A DNA stretch of 12,533 nt, from the NCBI GenBank assembly GCA_964543855.1, contig CAZJAD010000066.1:1-12533 (forward strand), read 5' to 3'. Source of the DNA: CAZJAD01 sp964543855. GTDB taxonomy: Bacteria > Electryoneota > RPQS01 > DYHQ01. Each line of letters starts with the position of its first letter. The stretch's first letter is position 1. Under the pieces are notes generated by a model. It made no database searches and was not told the origin of the DNA. It was given only the letters and a program-made list of their open reading frames with translations. The translations under genes and the position numbers were made by a program. Shown piece by piece: positions 1 through 4,930 of this stretch.

Positions 1-1024
1 CCGGAGTTGACCAATTGAATCCCCAGTAGTTGGTGGCGCCTCCATAACCAAATTCGAAAACGTTTGACCCTTCGATGAAGAACGGCCGCTTTTCGCTGTA
101 GAAGGTCTCGACGTCCGACAAATTCACGACGGCCGGGTCCACTTCGACCTGACCGAAGTCGGGATTGACCGTTGCATCAAAAGTCAGATTGGAGCCAAGC
201 CCCATTTTGAAGTCGACACCTACCGTCGGGCTGTATTCGGATCCATCATTGAACGGGTTTTCGGCCTCGTGGCTCTCGTACCGGGCTTTGCCACGCGCAT
301 AAGGCATAACCTCAAAATAGTGGGGTGGTGAGATCTTCTCGATACCGATCAAATCCCAGAATCGGGAAACAAAACCACTTCCATTTTTTGGAGTGAAGGC
401 CAGGTAATCATGTTCCTGTTTCCGCCTAATGATACGATAGAAGTTGACACCCCAGACATAGCGTTCTTGGTGGTGGAACCGCAATTGAGAGTATGGAATC
501 CGGAATTCGGCGCACCAGCCTTGCCCGTTGACCGCAGCAACTCCTTCCCAAACGCCATCCCATGAGTCATCCATCCAAGTATCATTGTACATCACGCCAT
601 CATAAAGTGTCCCCCCTGCGTTGAGCCCAAAATAGTAGCCGCTGCGGCGATCATAATAGCAGTCTAAGCCGAGATAGAACTCATCAGATTCCGTATCTAC
701 ATCGCGCCGAGCCAATCGCGCAATGATCGAGTCCGGTTCCGAATCGTACATGCACGCGCCGACATAGATGGCATCGTCATCATATGCAATCATCACTTCC
801 GTTTTCTCTGTCGGCTCGCCGAACTCCACGGGGTCGCGCTGGGTGAACCGCGATTCCGTGATTCCGGTTCGCCAGATGGGGTCGGAAAGCATGCCATCAA
901 TCACCGGAGGCTCGGACACTCGTACCGCCTGAACCTGTTTCACGCCCTCGGTGGCAGCAAACGCTGCAACGGCCAAGAACAAGACCAATATGCTCAAGTG
1001 CGGCAAGGGAAGTCTTCTCGCCAC
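1..1024 (-). CDS. DUF5916 / CBM9-like exported protein, N-terminal part (truncated by window edge)
   Basis: The open frame read on the minus strand from a GTG at 1024 continues past base 1, giving 341 visible residues. The start VARRLPLPHLSILVLFLAVA is a good signal peptide, so the protein is exported. Residues about 35-215 resemble a family 9 carbohydrate-binding (DOMON-like) domain: VIDGMLSDPIW, then IAYDDDAIYVGA, then AEFRIPYSQLRF. From residue 287 the signature NPDFGQVEVDP, followed by ETFYSEKRPFFIEG, is the hallmark of DUF5916, whose C-terminal half (not in the window) is usually a predicted outer-membrane beta-barrel. Whole family members are commonly 700-900 residues. GAGGAG at 1034-1039 supports the GTG; I see no good ATG nearby. 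A terminator lies between this gene and the upstream tRNA gene, so it probably has its own promoter. A TTGACA is present on the minus strand (1078-1083) but lacks a convincing -10. Substrate and exact role are unknown; family assignment is firm. Confidence 0.88.
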   Translation of the reverse strand, partial: MARRLPLPHLSILVLFLAVAAFAATEGVKQVQAVRVSEPPVIDGMLSDPIWRTGITESRFTQRDPVEFGEPTEKTEVMIAYDDDAIYVGACMYDSEPDSIIARLARRDVDTESDEFYLGLDCYYDRRSGYYFGLNAGGTLYDGVMYNDTWMDDSWDGVWEGVAAVNGQGWCAEFRIPYSQLRFHHQERYVWGVNFYRIIRRKQEHDYLAFTPKNGSGFVSRFWDLIGIEKISPPHYFEVMPYARGKARYESHEAENPFNDGSEYSPTVGVDFKMGLGSNLTFDATVNPDFGQVEVDPAVVNLSDVETFYSEKRPFFIEGSNVFEFGYGGATNYWGFNWSTP

Positions 1025-1033
1025 TCTATCCCA

Positions 1034-1039
1034 CTCCTC
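1034..1039 (-). promoter_or_regulatory. Ribosome binding site deciding the GTG start at 1024
   Basis: GAGGAG read on the minus strand lies nine bases before the GTG at 1024-1022. The frame remains open further upstream without an ATG, so this site together with the signal peptide that follows is what fixes the start. Confidence 0.7.
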
Positions 1040-1160
1040 GCGTGAAAACTCTGGAATTCGCTGCAAACGACAATGCCTGTCAATGGGACACACCTGCGCG
1101 CGCATTTGTTTCGCGATGACCAGTTGACGCCTCTGGATGGGCAGTCGGCGCAAGCCGGGC

Positions 1161-1201
1161 ACAAAGAAACAAGAGGATTAGGCGACATGCCTAATCCTCT
1201 T
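1161..1201 (-). terminator. Rho-independent terminator of the tRNA-Gly gene
   Basis: A perfect 13-bp inverted repeat (arms 1171-1183 and 1189-1201, loop of 5) is followed on the minus strand by GTTTCTTTGT. On the plus strand the flank is not T-rich, so the element works for minus-strand transcription, ending the tRNA transcript 17 bases after its mature 3' end. The stem contains TTAGGC...GCCTAA, which resembles the half-sites of the feo operator at 1715-1728. Confidence 0.85.
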
Positions 1202-1217
1202 CCTGTTAACCGGTTAG

Positions 1218-1289
1218 AGCGGCTGACGGGACTCGAACCCGCAACACCCAGCTTGGGAAGCTGATACGCTACCATTGCGTCACAGCCGC
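1218..1289 (-). tRNA. tRNA-Gly (anticodon CCC)
   Basis: Read on the minus strand, the 72 bases fold as a full cloverleaf. The acceptor stem GCGGCTG pairs with CAGCCGC, the D arm contains AATGGTAGC, and the anticodon stem TCAGC/GCTGG encloses the loop TTCCCAA with anticodon CCC. The T arm has stem GCGGG/CCCGT around TTCGAGT. The discriminator base is T and CCA is not encoded (the next bases are CTA), so CCA must be added by nucleotidyltransferase. The CCC anticodon reads GGG glycine codons. A promoter upstream and a terminator downstream make this a single-gene transcription unit. Confidence 0.95.
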
Positions 1290-1361
1290 AGAGTTGCCCG
1301 CAACGAACCGATTGCTGGTCCGCCGATCGCGTCCAGGGGGCGATTCGCTCGGGCACTTCCG

Positions 1362-1390
1362 ATAATAAATAATTTGAATCGAAAAGTCAA
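1362..1390 (-). promoter_or_regulatory. Sigma70-like promoter for tRNA-Gly
   Basis: On the minus strand TTGACT (1390-1385) and TATTAT (1367-1362) are 17 bases apart, a near-consensus promoter. Transcription should start near 1355, leaving a GC-rich 5' leader of about 65 bases before the mature tRNA at 1289, to be removed by RNase P. Confidence 0.75.
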
Positions 1391-1679
1391 GAGGGGTAGG
1401 ACCCTAATTGAAATAAGTCGTTTTCCGCTCTGGGGAAGCGCCGCGCAGGGAATCTGTCCGGTGAGACCGATCCCCCCGCCGGGCCTATGGAGGTCTATCC
1501 GGCAAGCGGCGAAAGCGTCAGAAGAATGGGGATCCCGAATCGTGCTATCTTATTACAATACAGCAGATTGAATTGGTGGAAGTTGTCCATGCCACGTTGA
1601 CAGGGCCCGGCTTCTGTCTCCGATCCTGTCGTATCACACACGGAGAGGACGGAGCGGCCTCTGCCGGGGAAAGGTCTTC
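1391..1679. other. Gene-free stretch between two divergent promoters
   Basis: About 290 bases between the tRNA promoter and the feo promoter. Short open frames cross it on both strands, but none has a ribosome binding site, recognisable domain or convincing start. The only structure I see is a nested set of inverted repeats at 1439-1511 (CGCCGC/GCGGCG, CCGG/CCGG, AGACC/GGTCT), described under findings. I recognise no known RNA family here. Confidence 0.5.
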
Positions 1680-1708
1680 TTGACAATTAGAACCCGAATT
1701 CGTATATT
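1680..1708 (+). promoter_or_regulatory. Promoter of the feo operon
   Basis: TTGACA (1680-1685) and TATATT (1703-1708) are separated by exactly 17 bases, close to the sigma70 consensus. Transcription is expected to begin near 1714-1716, at the left edge of the DtxR-type palindrome, giving a leader of under 30 bases before the ATG at 1743. Confidence 0.85.
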
Positions 1709-1714
1709 TAAAGA

Positions 1715-1728
1715 TTAGGTACGCCTAA
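1715..1728 (+). promoter_or_regulatory. DtxR/MntR-family operator at the transcription start
   Basis: TTAGGTACGCCTAA is a palindrome with arms TTAGG and CCTAA and a four-base spacer. It differs at two of 14 positions from the first 14 bases of the well-known DtxR/IdeR box (TTAGGTTAGCCTAA...). It starts seven bases after the -10 element, covering the predicted +1 region, where a metal-loaded repressor would block transcription. A further CCTAG at 1735-1739 may be a weak extra half-site. Site and position are seen; regulation by the product of the next gene is inferred. Confidence 0.75.
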
Positions 1729-1742
1729 AGAAGGCCTAGCCG

Positions 1743-2387
1743 ATGACCGAATATGATATTAGCGCTTCGCTCGAGGATTATCTCGAGGCAATCTACCTGC
1801 TCAGCCGAAAGGACGAGGAGGTGCGGGTCGCTGAGATTGCTGAGGCGCTGGGTTTCTCGAAGCCGAGCGTTTCAGAAGCTCTGACTCATCTCGAAGCCAA
1901 GGGTCTTGTCGAGCACGAGAAATACCGTGGGGTCCGCTTGACACCTGAAGGAGAAGAGCTTGCGCGGCATGTCTATGAGCGACACAAAACGCTGTCCATC
2001 TTTCTGACACGCATCTTGGGCGTGCCTCCGGCGCAGGCCGCCGTGGAGGCATGCCGTATCGAGCACACGATTTCGACCGACACCTATGAGCGATTGCGTC
2101 GGTTCGTCGATGAACAGATGCTGCTTTCCACCGACGGTCAGGCTCGGCTCTCGGAACTGTCGCCGGGAGAGCGCGCTGAGATCGTCCGCGTTCACGCACC
2201 GGGTTGGTTTCGGCATCGACTTCTCGAAATGGGTTTTCTGGCCGGAGAAGTCGTGACTCTCGAACGCGTGGCGCCGCTTCGTGATCCGATGGAATTCATT
2301 ATCAAGGGTTATCATGTGTCGCTGCGCCGGGAGGAGGCAGCTCGCGTCGTTGTACGTCGGATAGACAGCGATGAAAAAAAGCCGTAG
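1743..2387 (+). CDS. DtxR/MntR-family metal-dependent repressor with C-terminal FeoA domain
   Basis: The 214-residue protein has an N-terminal winged helix (about 5-65, with VAEIAEALGFSKPSVSEALTHL as recognition region), a dimerisation/metal domain (66-130) and a FeoA-like SH3 domain (about 134-207). By alignment from memory with B. subtilis MntR and DtxR, the likely metal ligands are D12, E15, H81, C104, E107 and H108. D12 and E15 match the MntR pattern, while C104 in EACRIEH matches DtxR/IdeR, so metal preference (Fe or Mn) cannot be read off directly. AAGAAGG eight bases before the ATG is the ribosome binding site. It is first in an operon with feoB and overlaps it by 17 bases. The palindrome at 1715-1728 suggests autorepression by metal. 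The fused FeoA domain may double as the FeoA partner of FeoB or serve in regulator assembly; no separate feoA is present in the window. Confidence 0.92.
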   Translation: MTEYDISASLEDYLEAIYLLSRKDEEVRVAEIAEALGFSKPSVSEALTHLEAKGLVEHEKYRGVRLTPEGEELARHVYERHKTLSIFLTRILGVPPAQAAVEACRIEHTISTDTYERLRRFVDEQMLLSTDGQARLSELSPGERAEIVRVHAPGWFRHRLLEMGFLAGEVVTLERVAPLRDPMEFIIKGYHVSLRREEAARVVVRRIDSDEKKP

Positions 2388-4629
2388 ACACATCGCATCC
2401 CTGAAATCAGCCTCTGATGGTGCGCTGCCAGTGGCGGTGAACCGGGGCGAGGTCGTGGTCGCTCTGGCAGGAAACCCCAACAGCGGCAAGACCACCCTCT
2501 TCAATGCGTTGACGGGTGCTCGCCAGCACACGGCCAATTACCCCGGCGTGACCGTCGAAATCAAGGAGGGTATTGTCCAGCGCAAAGGGATGACGCTGCG
2601 CATGATTGACCTGCCGGGCACCTACAGCCTTTCGGCCCACTCCGAAGAGGAAATTATCGCACGCGACCTGCTCCTTGAGAAACGCCCGGACATCGTTGTC
2701 CATGTGATTGACAGTTCGAATCTTGAGCGCAACCTCTATCTTCTGACGGAGCTCTTGGACCTTGGACTGCGTGTCATTATCGCCCTCAACATGTATGACG
2801 AACTGTTGCGCAGCCGTGCAGTGTTGCGCGTGCGCATCTTGTCACAGGCGTTGGGGGTGCCCGTCATTCCGACGATCGGGCATCGGGGTCAGGGCTTGAA
2901 CCGGTTGCTGGCGAGTATCATGCGCCTGGCGATCGAACCGGAGGACGAGGAAAAGCAGAAGACCGTGCGATACGGCGAGACCTTGGAAGCGGCGATCGCT
3001 CAAATTGAAGACAGTCTCAGGCGCGAGACATCGCTTGGGAAACGGCCTTCCCTTCGCTGGCTGGCGCTGAAGCTCTTGGAAGGTGATCCCGTTGTCGATT
3101 CCATGATTGCTCTGGAGCCTGGAGGGGAAGGGGCACGCAAGATCGCCGAGAGCATTCGTGAGAGAATCTGGGCGACCTACCGCGAAGATGTCGAAGTCCT
3201 CATGGCCGAACAGCGCTACGGACTTGTTGCCGGTCTCTTGCGGCAAACCTGGACCCTGCCTCCCGAAAAGCGCGTGAATCTGACCTCGCACCTCGACCGT
3301 GTTCTGACGCATACCTACTTGGGAATCCCTCTGTTCCTCTTCTTCATGTGGGCGCTTTTTCAGCTCACCTTCTCCCTCGGAGCACACCCTCAGGCCTGGA
3401 TTGAAAGCGGCATCGGATGGCTCTCGATTCAGATAAAAGCCGGGGCACCTCCCGGGCCGCTGCGAGATCTGGTGACACAGGGCATCCTCGGCGGAGTCGG
3501 AGGGGTTGGCATTTTCTTGCCGAACATCATCTTCCTTTTCTTCGGCATGTCGCTGCTGGAAGACACGGGTTATATGGCGCGGGCGGCTTTCCTGCTGGAC
3601 CGCGTGATGCATTCAATGGGACTGCACGGGAAATCCTTCATCCCGCTTCTAATGGGTTTCGGATGCAATGTTCCGGCGATCATGGCAACGCGGACTCTGG
3701 AGACTCGCCGCGACCGTTTGCTGACAAATCTGCTTATTCCTCTGATGAGTTGCAGCGCCAGGTTCTATGTCTATGTGCTTTTTGCGGGAGCGTTTTTTCC
3801 AGGGCACGAAGGCAATGTCATCTTTTCTCTGTATGTTCTCAGCATTCTCACGGCCATTGGCGTCGGCCAGCTTCTCGGACGAACAGCCTTTCGTCAGCTG
3901 GCCAGTCATTTTGTTCTGGAACTTCCGCCGTACCGTTTCCCGACCGCCCGGAGCATTCTGATTCATGTTTGGGTGAGGGTCTCGCATTTTCTGAAGAAAA
4001 TGGGAGGCTATATCCTCGCGTTTTCGGTGATCATCTGGTTCCTCGGGGTTTGGCCGAAGCCCTCGGCATGGTCACAGGACTATGATGCAAAGCTCGCGGC
4101 TGTCGAAGAAGCCACATCGCGGGATTCGGCACGGTTGCACGCTGAAGGAGGGTCAGTCGATCAGATTCGGGCAACACAAGCGGCGGCCGAGCGGGCGCAA
4201 GACTCCCTGAGGAGCCTGCGGGCTTCCGAACAGATCGCCTATAGCGCCCTCGGGAGAATTGGCGGCTTCTTCCAGCCCGTCTTCAAACCGCTCGGCTTCA
4301 CTCGCGAGATGACGATCGCACTGATCGCCGGAGCTCCAGTCAAAGAGGTGGTGGTCTCCACATTGGGAGTGATCTATGGCGTGAGCTCCGAATCCGAAGA
4401 GGGACTGCGCGGAGCGCTCAGGCGCACAGGGTTGCCTCCTCTCGTGGCCTACGCTTATCTGGTCTTCATCCTCTTCTACTTTCCGTGCATCGGCACTCTC
4501 GTCGCTTTCTACCGGGAGACAGGCTCAAAAGGCTGGACGGTTTTCTTGGTCGGCTACGAGCTCGTTTTGGCCTGGGGGTTGGCGTTTGTGATTGTTCAAG
4601 GGGGCACTCTGTTAGGATTGATGGGGTAA
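2371..4629 (+). CDS. feoB: Ferrous iron transport protein B (GTPase and membrane permease)
   Basis: FeoB carries Fe(II) across the inner membrane. This 752-residue protein has an N-terminal G domain: G1 GNPNSGKT (34-41), G2 around T61 (PGVTVE), G3 DLPG (80-83) and G4 NMYD (140-143). A helical linker follows (about 200-305), then the membrane part from about 315 with both Gate regions, including GFGCNVPA (conserved Cys, C432), PLMSCSAR (457-464) and, in the second Gate, APVKEVVVSTLG. The C-terminus FILFYFPCIGTLVAFYRE is typical. A charged, coiled-coil-like loop lies at about 570-625 between membrane segments. The start ATG overlaps the end of the regulator gene by 17 bases with only a weak ribosome binding site, so translation is probably coupled. 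About 27 residues precede the G domain, more than in many relatives. After SCSAR the protein has FYVY where many relatives have LPVY. Function is secure. Confidence 0.97.
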   Translation: MKKSRRHIASLKSASDGALPVAVNRGEVVVALAGNPNSGKTTLFNALTGARQHTANYPGVTVEIKEGIVQRKGMTLRMIDLPGTYSLSAHSEEEIIARDLLLEKRPDIVVHVIDSSNLERNLYLLTELLDLGLRVIIALNMYDELLRSRAVLRVRILSQALGVPVIPTIGHRGQGLNRLLASIMRLAIEPEDEEKQKTVRYGETLEAAIAQIEDSLRRETSLGKRPSLRWLALKLLEGDPVVDSMIALEPGGEGARKIAESIRERIWATYREDVEVLMAEQRYGLVAGLLRQTWTLPPEKRVNLTSHLDRVLTHTYLGIPLFLFFMWALFQLTFSLGAHPQAWIESGIGWLSIQIKAGAPPGPLRDLVTQGILGGVGGVGIFLPNIIFLFFGMSLLEDTGYMARAAFLLDRVMHSMGLHGKSFIPLLMGFGCNVPAIMATRTLETRRDRLLTNLLIPLMSCSARFYVYVLFAGAFFPGHEGNVIFSLYVLSILTAIGVGQLLGRTAFRQLASHFVLELPPYRFPTARSILIHVWVRVSHFLKKMGGYILAFSVIIWFLGVWPKPSAWSQDYDAKLAAVEEATSRDSARLHAEGGSVDQIRATQAAAERAQDSLRSLRASEQIAYSALGRIGGFFQPVFKPLGFTREMTIALIAGAPVKEVVVSTLGVIYGVSSESEEGLRGALRRTGLPPLVAYAYLVFILFYFPCIGTLVAFYRETGSKGWTVFLVGYELVLAWGLAFVIVQGGTLLGLMG

Positions 4630-4766
4630 TGATGTTACAGTGGATTGTGATTGTCGGGCTTGTGGCTGTATCCATCTGGCGCGTTGTCGTTCACTTGGGG
4701 CACGAAGCGCGCGCGTCGACGGTTCGGTGTGCCGGTTGTCCGCTCAATCACGGCCGTCCCAAGTGA
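4629..4766 (+). CDS. FeoB-associated Cys-motif small membrane protein
   Basis: The 45-residue protein starts MMLQWIVIVGLVAVSIWRVV, a single membrane helix, and ends with a short cytoplasmic-type tail carrying CAGCPL. This layout, directly after feoB, matches the FeoB-associated Cys-rich membrane protein family (FeoB_associated / P12). The first ATG overlaps the feoB stop as TAATG, so translation is very probably coupled; the next codon is also ATG. The two cysteines (residues 34 and 37) could bind iron or act in redox sensing; the biochemical role in the family is not settled. It is the last gene before the operon terminator. Confidence 0.82.
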   Translation: MMLQWIVIVGLVAVSIWRVVVHLGHEARASTVRCAGCPLNHGRPK

Positions 4767-4810
4767 CGCCACCTTTGTTGGAGGAAGTCTGTCAAGCTCT
4801 GGAGACTGAT

Positions 4811-4840
4811 GCCGCCCGTCGTGGCGGCTCTTTTTTTGTT
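4811..4840 (+). terminator. Rho-independent terminator of the feo operon
   Basis: GCCGCC (4811-4816) pairs with GGCGGC (4823-4828) around a six-base loop, followed at once by TCTTTTTTTGTTT. It lies 44 bases after the small membrane protein gene and closes the feo operon. Its T-tract end abuts the promoter of the next gene. Confidence 0.88.
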
Positions 4841-4868
4841 TGCATTTGAGGTTCGGGATTGCTATACT
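4840..4868 (+). promoter_or_regulatory. Promoter for the repeat/HEAT protein and M42 peptidase
   Basis: TTGCAT (4840-4845) and TATACT (4863-4868) are 17 bases apart. Transcription would start near 4875, leaving a leader of about 55 bases before the ATG at 4931. No operator-like palindrome is visible here, in contrast to the feo promoter. Confidence 0.6.
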
Positions 4869-4930
4869 CTGAGAGGATATCTACGATAGACTTCTGAAGC
4901 AACTGTCGGCCAACGGAAAGGATTCCTCGA

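Noticed and set aside
1055..1083. Promoter for the DUF5916 gene on the minus strand
   Set aside because: TTGACA is a perfect -35, but the bases 17-18 further on (CGAATT/GAATTC) are poor -10 matches, so I do not call it.
994..1356. 120-codon open frame on the minus strand
   Set aside because: It reads straight through the tRNA and its terminator and overlaps the signal peptide of the DUF5916 gene in another frame.
1446..1485. Possible cobalamin riboswitch (GGGAAT...GGTGAGA...CCCCGCC)
   Set aside because: A few words resemble the B12 element, but the ACTG of the B12 box and the other conserved segments are missing, and no B12 gene follows.
1275..1571. 98-codon open frame on the plus strand
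   Set aside because: It starts inside the tRNA gene on the opposite strand, has no ribosome binding site, and its product has no recognisable domain.
3417..4085. 222-codon plus-strand frame inside feoB
   Set aside because: Alternate-frame shadow of a clear FeoB membrane domain, without a ribosome binding site or membrane pattern of its own.
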